Positions 1-7,766 of a stretch of 49,591 nt of DNA are shown here, piece by piece (the stretch's first letter is position 1; the number at the start of each line of letters is the position of its first letter). Source of the stretch: Streptomyces milbemycinicus (GTDB lineage Bacteria; Actinomycetota; Actinomycetes; Streptomycetales; Streptomycetaceae); the NCBI RefSeq assembly GCF_002154605.1, contig NZ_MUNE01000070.1, forward strand, positions 1 through 49,591, given 5' to 3'. The notes below the pieces were generated by a model, which worked only from the letters and a program-made list of their open reading frames with translations, searched no databases and was not told where the DNA came from. The position numbers were made by a program, and so were the translations under genes.

Positions 1-867
1 GCCCCCACCGCCTCCGGCGGCGATCACCTCGGCATGGGCCTGGCCCAGAGCGGTGATCTGGTCGGCCTCTCCTGGTACGGCGGCTCGGCCGTCCTCAAGG
101 TCGACGACGGCCGCCAGGTTACGCCCGGCACACCGGGCCCGGGCTGCGACGTGGACGGCTTCGCGGGCGGCCGGGCGTTGCTGCGCGCCTATTCCTGCGA
201 CGACGGCACCGCGGGGCTGCAGGGGATCAACACATCCACGGACGAGGTCTCCTGGACCTACCGCGTACGCAAGGGCTACAAGGTCAGCACGATCTTCTCC
301 ACCGCCCCCGTCGTCGTCGCCCTCGCCGATGACCACCACAAGTCGGGCGGCGTTCTCGCGCTGTCGGATCGCGGCAAGCGGCGCTCGACCCTCGACCTGG
401 GCAAGCGGTCCTATCAACCGGAGTGCGGCCTGGACCTCTTCGGCACCAAGCTGGGCGGCTGCCGGGGCGTCGCGGTCTCCTCGGACACGCTCTACCTCCC
501 GACCGAGCTGACGTTGACCCGCGACGGGCGCCCGAGCAGCGAGATCCACGCCTTCGATCTGAGGACGGGGCAGCGGAAGTGGGCGGCCAAGGTGCCCGGC
601 CGGATGCTGTTTCCACTGAGCGTGGAGGGCGGGGACCTGATCGCGTACGAGGAGCCGACGGACCGTACGGCGGGCTCCGTCGTCGGCATCGGCACGGGCG
701 GCGGCAGGCCCAGGACACTGCTGCGGCTGCCGAGCGCGACCAGGGTCGCGGAGGCCGGTCTCGCCTCCGCGACCCGGGTCTACCGGAACGGCGTTTTCTA
801 TATCGCGTCCGACCGGTTGACGGGTTCGGGAGCGGCCGAAGAGATGATCATGGCTTTCTGCCGCTGA
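1..867 (+). CDS. PQQ/beta-propeller repeat protein, C-terminal part (5' end outside window)
   Basis: The frame is open from the first base, so the start lies outside the window; an internal ATG at 34 is probably not the true start. The visible 288 residues contain WD/PQQ-like blades: short strands ending in SWTYRV and RKWAAKVPG patterns, where a buried Trp follows a Gly/Asp turn. The same blades occur in the extracytoplasmic halves of the two receptor kinases at 7.8-12.2 kb. This may therefore be the C-terminal sensor of another PQQ kinase or a secreted propeller protein. No kinase motifs are visible in the part present. The next gene is convergent, with a 22-base gap. The propeller fold is fairly sure from pattern; the function is inference. 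Confidence 0.7.
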   Translation, partial: APTASGGDHLGMGLAQSGDLVGLSWYGGSAVLKVDDGRQVTPGTPGPGCDVDGFAGGRALLRAYSCDDGTAGLQGINTSTDEVSWTYRVRKGYKVSTIFSTAPVVVALADDHHKSGGVLALSDRGKRRSTLDLGKRSYQPECGLDLFGTKLGGCRGVAVSSDTLYLPTELTLTRDGRPSSEIHAFDLRTGQRKWAAKVPGRMLFPLSVEGGDLIAYEEPTDRTAGSVVGIGTGGGRPRTLLRLPSATRVAEAGLASATRVYRNGVFYIASDRLTGSGAAEEMIMAFCR

Positions 868-889
868 CCGCCTCGGACCGCTCACTCGC

Positions 890-1120
890 TCACTGCAGGT
901 CGAATTCACCGTCCCGCGCGCCGAGCACAAAGGCGCGCCATTCGGCTTCGGTGTAGCGCAGCACCGTCTCGGGATCGGCCGAGTTCCGCATGGCGACCGC
1001 GCCGCCCGGCAGATAGGCGATCTCCACCCGGTCTTCGGAGGCGCTGCCGGGCGCGCTGAGCCACTCGACATCGGAGATGTCGAGTGCGTACAGCTCTGCC
1101 TTCTCGTTGGCGTCGGCCAT
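890..1120 (-). CDS. DUF397-family small protein, candidate BldB ortholog
   Basis: A 76-residue protein starting at ATG 1120, preceded by an AAGGGA ribosome site. The longer frame to 1225 adds residues unlike the family. It contains the DUF397 pattern: an aromatic/Trp region (DVEWLSAPGS), a valine/isoleucine strand, VAMRNSADPE, and a C-terminal RYTEAEWRAFVLGARDGEF block. DUF397 proteins are small actinobacterial regulators, usually encoded beside XRE regulators, and BldB of S. coelicolor is related. BldB is, from memory, encoded near the ESX genes there. The position beside eccE and the absence of an adjacent XRE gene make this the best bldB candidate in the window. The second DUF397 gene at 20.8 kb is of the ordinary XRE-paired type. 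Family confident; BldB identity is inference. Confidence 0.75.
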   Translation of the reverse strand: MADANEKAELYALDISDVEWLSAPGSASEDRVEIAYLPGGAVAMRNSADPETVLRYTEAEWRAFVLGARDGEFDLQ

Positions 1121-1300
1121 TGGTGCGTACGTCCCTTCGGAAACTGCGGAAACCAACGTGCTCACGGAAAGGAGCCGCGTGGACACTGTCGCCGCCAGTG
1201 TCGTCCGCCGAGCGCGCCGAGGCAATCGAACTTGACAGCCGCCCCGGAGCCCTGAAGCGCGGACCGGCCCCTCGCTCGCCTGACTCAGCCCATCTGCCGG

Positions 1301-2194
1301 TCAGTCCATACGGCGCGGCGTGCCCAGCAGACCCGACTCGGCGTCGGTCGGCTGCGTCGCCACGTACAGCCGCGCGTGGCGGGTGCACCAGAGGGTGACC
1401 CCGTCCGCCAGCGTGGACAGCGCGGACACGTCGACGGCCGGCAGCCCCATGATGCGGCCGATCTGCGCCGCCTCGTCCGGGGACACCCGCTGAATGCCGA
1501 CCAGGCCCGCGTTCTCCATCAACCGGGGGGCGACCGGGCTGAGATACGGCAGCAGGGTCAGCACGGACTGCCAGGGCGCGGCGGTCACCCGACCCCGCGG
1601 CGGCCGCATCCCGGCGTCCCGGATGACCAGCACCGGGCTGCTGACCGAGGCGCCCTGCGGCGGCACCCGCCCCACGTCATGCAGGGTGATGCACTGCTGG
1701 TTGTTGTTCGCGGCCTGGGCCAGCGACGTCCACATCTGCTGCCGGCCGGTCTCCACGGTGACCCGGGCGCCCGTTGCGACCGCGCGCAGGCCGATCACCT
1801 GCGCCGTCCACAGGCCGCCGACCAGCAGGACGTTGAACGGAGAGGGGCGGTGCAGCCCCAGCACCGCGGGCTGCCCCTGCCCGTCCGCGCCGATCACGAT
1901 GCCGTCGTCGCCGACGGGCAGCGCAAGCGACTCGAACTGCTCGGGCGGCACCTCATGGCGCTGCCGGCGCGGCCCGAGCAGCCCGAAACCGGACCACTGC
2001 TTGCGCGGCGGTGCGGGCGCGGGCTCCGGCTCGGGCGCCTGCCCGGGGCCGGTGGCCGCGGGAAAGCCGGAACCGGGGCCGGGAAAACCGGGACTGGAGC
2101 CAGGGCCGGGGAATCCGGGACCGGGAACGCCGGGGCCGGGAACGCCGGGGCCGGGGAAAGCGGCCCCGTTCGGGGCGGTTGCGGGCGTGGCCAT
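1301..2194 (-). CDS. Gly/Pro-rich T7SS-associated hypothetical protein
   Basis: A 297-residue protein whose ATG shares one base with the eccE stop (TGATG), so it is translationally coupled to eccE. The first 65 residues are a low-complexity tail built from PGPG units (FPGPG, VPGPG). The rest, about residues 68-297, looks globular, with alternating beta/alpha segments, an LLVGGLWTAQVIGLRAVATGA helix region and an NNNQQCITLHDV strand. There is no signal peptide or membrane segment. I do not recognise a named domain. Coupling to eccE suggests a cytoplasmic accessory of the secretion machine, perhaps acting on EccE or substrates. The function is not known to me. Confidence 0.75.
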   Translation of the reverse strand: MATPATAPNGAAFPGPGVPGPGVPGPGFPGPGSSPGFPGPGSGFPAATGPGQAPEPEPAPAPPRKQWSGFGLLGPRRQRHEVPPEQFESLALPVGDDGIVIGADGQGQPAVLGLHRPSPFNVLLVGGLWTAQVIGLRAVATGARVTVETGRQQMWTSLAQAANNNQQCITLHDVGRVPPQGASVSSPVLVIRDAGMRPPRGRVTAAPWQSVLTLLPYLSPVAPRLMENAGLVGIQRVSPDEAAQIGRIMGLPAVDVSALSTLADGVTLWCTRHARLYVATQPTDAESGLLGTPRRMD

Positions 2195-3558
2195 CAGCGG
2201 GTCCCTCCCAGGGGCAGAGTGGCGAGGACACCGGGCACCTGCTCGCGGTCCAGCCGCACCAGCCCGATCCGCACCCCGCGCGCCGTACGCTCCAGCTCCT
2301 TGCGGATGCCGACCAGCTCATCGGCGCTACGGCCGGTGATCCGCACATGGCCGCTGATGGTCGGCGCGTGCCGGCCGCCCAGCTTGCCACCCCGGCGCAG
2401 CGTGAGGCTGAGGGTCGTCGACAGCGCGGGCAGCGAGGTCAGCAGCGCGGCCAGCTGGGGCAGCGGCGCCGACGCCGCGTCCAACTGCGGCCAGCGGCCG
2501 ATCCAGTAGGCGGTGTGCCAGCGGTCGTCGCACCGCCAGGCGCGCGCGCTCTCCAGGGTGCGGCGGTTGAGCGTGTCCCGCCGCCCGGCCTGCGCCGTGG
2601 CCCGCTGATTGGCGCTCGCGGCCGTCGCGACCGCGGCGGTCAGCGACTCCTCCGTCAGCACCGTCACCCCGAAGCCGGCCCCCTGCAGCCTGCTCGCCAA
2701 CTGGTCCGCCGCGCGCAGCAGACACCGCTGCGCGCCGCCCATGCCGCCGCCGCGCGCGGCCACGGCCTCCGGGCACAGCTCCGGGTCGAACTTCAGCGCC
2801 ACCCACGTCATACGGACCGCGGGCGCGCCGGTCTGCGCCTGCAGCGGCGCGTAGTTGCGCAGGGCCAGCGACTGGGCCGGCAGATGGTACGCGGGCGCGG
2901 GCAGCGTGTGCTGGACGACCTGCACCGACTCCAGCAGGATCCCGTCCACCTCCATGGCGTCCCGCAGCAGGGCCAGCGGAAGCGGCTGCTGCGCGCGCTG
3001 CGGCCGCAGCGGCGCGTCCACCGCCTCCACCTGAATCACCGCCGTCAGGAAGGTGCCGTCCCCGACCATGCCCACCGCGCGCCGGTCGCGGTCGATGAAC
3101 GTCAGGGTGCGCAGCGCAGGTTCGCACTCCACGGCGATCGCGAAGCCGGGGTCCGTGCCCGCGTCGAGCGGCTTCGCCGCCATCCGCTTGCGCCGCCGCA
3201 GCGAGCCGGCGGTGCTCAGCCACTCCGATATGGGTTGCTGACGGCGGCGTACGACAGCGAGCAGCACCAGCACCAGGCCCACGGCCGCGGCGGGCACCAG
3301 CAACAGCTCGTCGACGACCCACGCGACCAGCACGATCGCCGCGGCCACCTCGATCAGCACCAGCTGCTGCAGCCGCACCGGCCCGAAACTGCCCGACCGG
3401 GAGGCCGGCCGCGGCGTGACCGTTCCACCGGCGGGTGGCGCCGCCGATGCGGGCGCGGGGGCGGGCGAAGGGCCGGAGGACGCCCGCGAGCGAGATTCGC
3501 CCGACCCCCTCCGACCGGATCCGCTCCCCGCGGTGCGTGCGCGCGTGGCGGCAGCCAT
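2194..3558 (-). CDS. eccE: Type VII secretion core membrane protein EccE
   Basis: A 454-residue protein from ATG 3558; the open frame extends upstream to 3747 but that part overlaps the divergent promoter region. A disordered Ser/Ala/Pro/Arg-rich N-terminus (residues 1-60) precedes two adjacent hydrophobic helices at about 65-83 and 85-104, followed by RRRQQPISEW and a long soluble domain. This topology, and a place next to eccB and mycP, is that of EccE, the peripheral subunit of the ESX core complex. The downstream gene overlaps its stop. It is divergent from eccB across a 179-base gap. Family assignment rests on topology and synteny and is confident. Confidence 0.85.
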   Translation of the reverse strand: MAAATRARTAGSGSGRRGSGESRSRASSGPSPAPAPASAAPPAGGTVTPRPASRSGSFGPVRLQQLVLIEVAAAIVLVAWVVDELLLVPAAAVGLVLVLLAVVRRRQQPISEWLSTAGSLRRRKRMAAKPLDAGTDPGFAIAVECEPALRTLTFIDRDRRAVGMVGDGTFLTAVIQVEAVDAPLRPQRAQQPLPLALLRDAMEVDGILLESVQVVQHTLPAPAYHLPAQSLALRNYAPLQAQTGAPAVRMTWVALKFDPELCPEAVAARGGGMGGAQRCLLRAADQLASRLQGAGFGVTVLTEESLTAAVATAASANQRATAQAGRRDTLNRRTLESARAWRCDDRWHTAYWIGRWPQLDAASAPLPQLAALLTSLPALSTTLSLTLRRGGKLGGRHAPTISGHVRITGRSADELVGIRKELERTARGVRIGLVRLDREQVPGVLATLPLGGTR

Positions 3559-3737
3559 CCCCGTCAGCCCCTTAAAGTCCGAAACACACCCGAAAGGCCC
3601 GGCGGACGTCCGTGGCCGGATCGTCCCCGAGCGACACGAGCCAATTCCTTCCCGGCATAGTAGAGGGTCGGTACGACACCCGGACCGAGGGCAGTGCCCC
3701 ACGGCCGAGGCCGAAAAGCGGGGAGATACGGCTAAAG
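3559..3737. promoter_or_regulatory. Divergent eccE/eccB promoter region
   Basis: A 179-base gap between the divergent starts of eccE and eccB. It holds a relatively AT-rich core near 3650-3670 (CATAGTAGAGGG) that could serve as a -10 element in either direction. I could not pair it with a convincing -35 box. The eccB start has a GGGAGA ribosome site near 3720. Transcription from here in both directions is inferred from gene orientation. Confidence 0.4.
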
Positions 3738-5309
3738 ATGGCATCACGGCGGGATGAGCTCAACGCCTATACATTCGCGAAGAAGCGGACAGTCGCTCAG
3801 TTCTTGCAACCCTCACCGAGCGGTACGGAGGAGGGCGCCCCGCGCCCGCTGCGTACGGTCCTCCCCGGCGTCGTCATAGGCGCCCTGATCCTCGCCGGAT
3901 TCGGGGCCTGGGGCATGTTCAAGCCGGTCGCCCCCAAGGGCTGGGACGAGGTGGGCGCCCACGTCATCGTCGGCTCCAACTCCACCACCCGCTATGTCAT
4001 CCTCAAGACCGACGGCAAGGTCCAGCTGCACCCCGTCCTCAACTTCGCCTCCGCCAAGCTCCTGCTCACCGGCGACAAGTCCAGCGTCGTCAAGGTGAAG
4101 GAGTCCGAGCTCGACAACGGCCACATCCCGCGCGGCCCGACGATCGGCATCCCGTACGCTCCCGACCGCCTGCCCAGCGCCGACGAGGCGGCCAAGCAGA
4201 AGGAGTGGGCCGTCTGCGAGCAGCCCGGAGGCAAGGGGAAAACCACCCAAAAGGCGGTTTTCCTTTTCTCCGACCGCGACCCGAAGGGCAAGAAGCTGCG
4301 GAGCTCGCAGCGGCTGAGCGGCGCCCAGGCCCTCTATGTACAGGGCCAGGACGACGCCCGCTATCTGGTCGATCCACAGGGCACCAAGTATCTGATCGGC
4401 GGCGCCAAGTGGAAGCAGCTGCCGTCGGAGAAGTACGACCTCCTGCTCCGCTCCATCTTCCGGGACGGCGCCAAACCGCAGCGCGTCACCAAGGACTGGC
4501 TGGCGACCTTCCGGGACGGCGCACCCATCTCCTTCCCTGAGGTCCCGGGCCGGATCGGCGCCGACGCCGGAGTCGGCACCCTCCCGGACGACGCCAACAA
4601 GGTCGGCATGGTCCTCGAAGCGAACACCGGCACCGGCACCCAGTACTACGTCGTCCTGCAGGGCAAGGTGCAGCGCATCTCGGAGTTCATCGAAAAGCTC
4701 CTCCTCAACAGCGAACAGCTCAAGGACCTCGGCCAGGCCGGCCGGGCGGAGCGGGTGAGCGGCGCGACCTTCACCCCGGAGGGGGACTTCTACGACAAGT
4801 ACGAGTGGCCGACGAAGATCCCGGAGCAGGCCAACTCCATCGAGCAGCAGGAGACCCAGGGCAGCGCCGAGCGGGACACCGTCTGCAGCATCATGAGCGG
4901 AATGACGTCCAAGCACACGCCCGAACTGGCCACCTGGGCGGGCACCGACTTCCCCGCCACCATCCCGGACGGCGCCACCAGCGCGTACGTGACCCCGGGC
5001 TCCGGCCTGCTCTATCGCCAGGTCGCCGGCCGCCAGAACACGAGCGGCGCGATCTTTCTCGTCACGGACACCGGGCTTCGCTATGTGGTCCAGTCCAATA
5101 ACGACAGCGATACGGACAAGTCGAAGATCAGCGATGGCAGTTCCGATCAGTCGGGAACCAATTCCGCGCAGCAGGACGTCAATCAGGCTCAGATAAGGCT
5201 CGGTTACAAGGAACTCATTCCGGTGCCCGTACCCGCCAACTGGTCGGAGTTCCTGCCGAGGGGACCGCGCCTGGACACCAACAGCGCCAAGCAGCCGCAG
5301 GGGTCGTAG
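3738..5309 (+). CDS. eccB: Type VII secretion core protein EccB
   Basis: A 523-residue protein beginning MASRRDELNAYTFAKKR. Family members typically open with a short cytoplasmic stretch of this kind containing an R-x-L/Y-x-F pattern. The chosen ATG at 3738 has a good upstream site, while the longer frame to 3612 runs into the promoter. A single membrane helix lies at about residues 41-60 and the remaining 460 residues are extracytoplasmic. Two cysteines in that domain (AVCEQPGG and DTVCSIM) probably form the disulfide known in EccB. EccB is part of the ESX membrane complex. mycP starts 3 bases after its stop, so the two are one operon. Confidence 0.92.
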   Translation: MASRRDELNAYTFAKKRTVAQFLQPSPSGTEEGAPRPLRTVLPGVVIGALILAGFGAWGMFKPVAPKGWDEVGAHVIVGSNSTTRYVILKTDGKVQLHPVLNFASAKLLLTGDKSSVVKVKESELDNGHIPRGPTIGIPYAPDRLPSADEAAKQKEWAVCEQPGGKGKTTQKAVFLFSDRDPKGKKLRSSQRLSGAQALYVQGQDDARYLVDPQGTKYLIGGAKWKQLPSEKYDLLLRSIFRDGAKPQRVTKDWLATFRDGAPISFPEVPGRIGADAGVGTLPDDANKVGMVLEANTGTGTQYYVVLQGKVQRISEFIEKLLLNSEQLKDLGQAGRAERVSGATFTPEGDFYDKYEWPTKIPEQANSIEQQETQGSAERDTVCSIMSGMTSKHTPELATWAGTDFPATIPDGATSAYVTPGSGLLYRQVAGRQNTSGAIFLVTDTGLRYVVQSNNDSDTDKSKISDGSSDQSGTNSAQQDVNQAQIRLGYKELIPVPVPANWSEFLPRGPRLDTNSAKQPQGS

Positions 5310-5312
5310 CCG

Positions 5313-6581
5313 ATGAGGAACACGCAGCGGAAGAGGACGAAGAAGGCACTCTTCCTATCAACAGCGGCGGCCCTCACTACCCTCTCAGCGGCGCCGGGAC
5401 CGGTGATACCAGCGGGGCCCCTCTCCCTAGCGGGCACAGGCGAGTGCACGTACCCCGCCAAACAGATCAAGGGCACCCCCTGGTCGCTGCAGCGCGTTCT
5501 GCTCGACCAGCTGTGGCAGGACACCAAGGGCATCGACAAGAAGACCAACCGCCCTATCCTCGTCGCCGTCATCGACACGGGCGTCGACAACAAGAACCCG
5601 CAGCTCACCGACGCGGTCGACACCAAGCTCGGCTTCGAGGTCCGTAAATCCGGCAAGAACAGCCTGGAAAAGGGCAAGAAGGGCGACGGCACGGACGACC
5701 TGGTCGGCCACGGCACCAAGGTCGCCGGCATCATCGCCGCCCGCCCCCACAGCGGCACGGGCTTCGTCGGCCTCGCCCCGGAGGCCAAGATCCTCCCGAT
5801 CCGCCAGAACGACGAAAAGGGCTCTGGCACCACCGACACGATGGCGACCGCCATCGACAGGGCGGTCGACAAGCACGCCCGAGTGATCAACATTTCCCAG
5901 GACACCGTCAAACCGCTGCAAGCCAACAACAACCTCCAACGCGCGATCAACAACGCCCTGGAGCACGACGTCGTCGTGATCGCCTCCGCCGGCAACGACG
6001 GCCTCGACGGCAAAGTCAAGAAGACCTACCCCGCCGCCTACGACGGCGTCCTCGCCGTCGGCTCCTCCGACCGCAACAACGAGCGCGCCCCCTTCTCCCA
6101 GGCCGGCGACTTCGTCGGCGTCGCGGCCCCCGGCGTCGACATGGTCTCCACCGTCCCCGGCGGCGGCCAGTGCGTCGACAACGGAACCAGCTTCTCCGCC
6201 CCCTACGTCGCCGGCGTCGCCGCCCTCATCCGGGCCAAGCACCCCGACTGGAAGCAGAACCAGGTCGTCGCCCAGATCGAGCAGACCGCCGAACGCGCCG
6301 TCAACGCCCACGACCCCTACGTCGGCTGGGGCGTTGTGGACCCCGTCCGCGCCCTCACCGAAGACGACCACCCCATCGACCACGTCACCCTCGACAAAGG
6401 CGCCGCCCACAACGTCGACGCCCCCCAACCCGCCACCCTCACCCTCGGCGAAACCCCCCAGGAACGCCGCGAGCGCCTCGCCACCTACGCCCTGGGCGGC
6501 GGAGCCCTCCTCGTCGCGATGATCACCGGCGCGGCAGCCGTACTCCACGAACACAAGCGACGCCGCCGGGCTGCTGGTTGA
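5313..6581 (+). CDS. mycP: Type VII secretion-associated serine protease mycosin (MycP), copy 1
   Basis: A 422-residue subtilisin-family mycosin. It has a basic, hydrophobic N-terminal signal (about residues 1-35). The catalytic triad is D88 (VAVIDTGVD), H133 (GHGTKVAGI) and S293 (NGTSFSAPYVAG), with oxyanion N228 in SAGND. Cys45 and Cys287 could pair. A C-terminal membrane helix at about 390-410 (ALGGGALLVAMITGAAAV) is followed by a basic HEHKRRRR tail. Mycosins anchor in the membrane with the protease domain outside and stabilise or process the ESX machine. It directly follows eccB and all key residues are present. A second, diverged mycosin lies at 15.2 kb. Confidence 0.93.
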   Translation: MRNTQRKRTKKALFLSTAAALTTLSAAPGPVIPAGPLSLAGTGECTYPAKQIKGTPWSLQRVLLDQLWQDTKGIDKKTNRPILVAVIDTGVDNKNPQLTDAVDTKLGFEVRKSGKNSLEKGKKGDGTDDLVGHGTKVAGIIAARPHSGTGFVGLAPEAKILPIRQNDEKGSGTTDTMATAIDRAVDKHARVINISQDTVKPLQANNNLQRAINNALEHDVVVIASAGNDGLDGKVKKTYPAAYDGVLAVGSSDRNNERAPFSQAGDFVGVAAPGVDMVSTVPGGGQCVDNGTSFSAPYVAGVAALIRAKHPDWKQNQVVAQIEQTAERAVNAHDPYVGWGVVDPVRALTEDDHPIDHVTLDKGAAHNVDAPQPATLTLGETPQERRERLATYALGGGALLVAMITGAAAVLHEHKRRRRAAG

Positions 6582-6676
6582 GTGCGACGGCCGCCGCCGG
6601 TGGTCGTCGTCTTCGTCGCCCTGACTCGTAGGTAAGGTTGTCCGGCTGGCTTTTGCGAGGGGGGAATCGTTCATCC

Positions 6677-7726
6677 ATGGAACCGCTGCGCTTCGACGAC
6701 CCGCGGCGGATCGGCCCGTACGACGTCGTTGCCAGGTTCGACGCGGATGGTGGCCGAGTCCCGGTCCCGGAGCGGCGCTTCATCGCACGGCTGCCGGGCG
6801 GAAACCGTACGGTCATGATCAGCATGCCGCTGCCCGGAGCGGACACCGGACGCTTCGCAGCAGAGGCCGCGGCCGCCCCGCAACGGCTGTCCGGGCCCTG
6901 GATCGCACCTGTGGTGGAAGTCGGCGGCACGGCAGAAGCACCCTGGTATGCGTCGCCGTACCTCCCCGCGTTACCGCTCACGGCCGCGGTCGCCGCGCAT
7001 CAGGGCCCCCTCCCGGAACGCACGGTCCGCGCGCTGGGCGCGGCCCTCGCAGAGGCCCTTGCGGTCATGCACGCGTCGGGTGTGACGCATGGAGGCCTCT
7101 CACCCGCCGCGGTTCTGCTCACTACGGGCGGCCCTCTCCTGACCTGCTTCGGCGCGGTACGGGCGGCGGCGCCGGACGGTGAGCAGCGATCGGGACTGCC
7201 GGGGCTCGCCTCAGGCAGTCTGCCCCCGGAGCAGGCCGCGGGCGGGAAGCCCCGGCCGCTGGGCGACATCTATGCCCTGGGCTCGGTGCTGGCGTACGCC
7301 GCAACGGGACACCTGGTCCCCGAACGCCGCGAACTGCCGGAAGGGCTGCGCAGGACGATCGCGCTGTGCCTCACCCGGGACGCAGCGTCCAGGCCGCAAG
7401 CGACCCAGCTGCTCGACGAGTTGATGCCCTCAGAGGGGATCACACATCACGCGACCACGTCACACGGGACCGTTCTGGACGGCGGAGTGAGTCGGGCATC
7501 CGCGGCTCTCGGGCCGGGCTGGCTGCCGGGGCGGCTCATCGCGGCGCTCGCCAGGCAGTCCGCTGAACTCCTGGCCACGGAGACCGTGACAGCGAGCGAG
7601 TACGAGCCCGGCGCCGACAGCATGGCGAGCCAGGTCCTGGCCCCGCAGCCGTACTCGCAAGCGGCTCTCGCATCAGCGTCCCCGCCCCCGGCCTCCCCTG
7701 GTTTCCCTCCCTCTCCTGCCCCATGA
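6677..7726 (+). CDS. Ser/Thr protein kinase-like pseudokinase
   Basis: A 349-residue protein from ATG 6677, preceded by a G-rich AGGGGGG site; the frame could also open at TTG 6638. The kinase fold is recognisable, with LGPY-like entry (IGPYDVVARF), a PERTVRALGAALAEALAVMHASG helix matching the active kinase downstream, and DIYALGSVLAYAATG. Every catalytic element is lost. The glycine loop is FDADGGRVPV, the VAIK lysine is absent (VMISM, 46-50), HRDLKPSN has become HGGLSPAA (138-145), and DFG has become CFG (157-159). There is no membrane helix; the tail (about 325-349) is Pro/Ser/Ala-rich. It sits between mycP and two active kinases, so it may be a cytoplasmic scaffold or regulator for them. 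That role is inferred. Confidence 0.85.
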   Translation: MEPLRFDDPRRIGPYDVVARFDADGGRVPVPERRFIARLPGGNRTVMISMPLPGADTGRFAAEAAAAPQRLSGPWIAPVVEVGGTAEAPWYASPYLPALPLTAAVAAHQGPLPERTVRALGAALAEALAVMHASGVTHGGLSPAAVLLTTGGPLLTCFGAVRAAAPDGEQRSGLPGLASGSLPPEQAAGGKPRPLGDIYALGSVLAYAATGHLVPERRELPEGLRRTIALCLTRDAASRPQATQLLDELMPSEGITHHATTSHGTVLDGGVSRASAALGPGWLPGRLIAALARQSAELLATETVTASEYEPGADSMASQVLAPQPYSQAALASASPPPASPGFPPSPAP

Positions 7727-7766
7727 CGCTCGCGCGACGCCCGCGCCTTCACAGTGGACCGACCTG

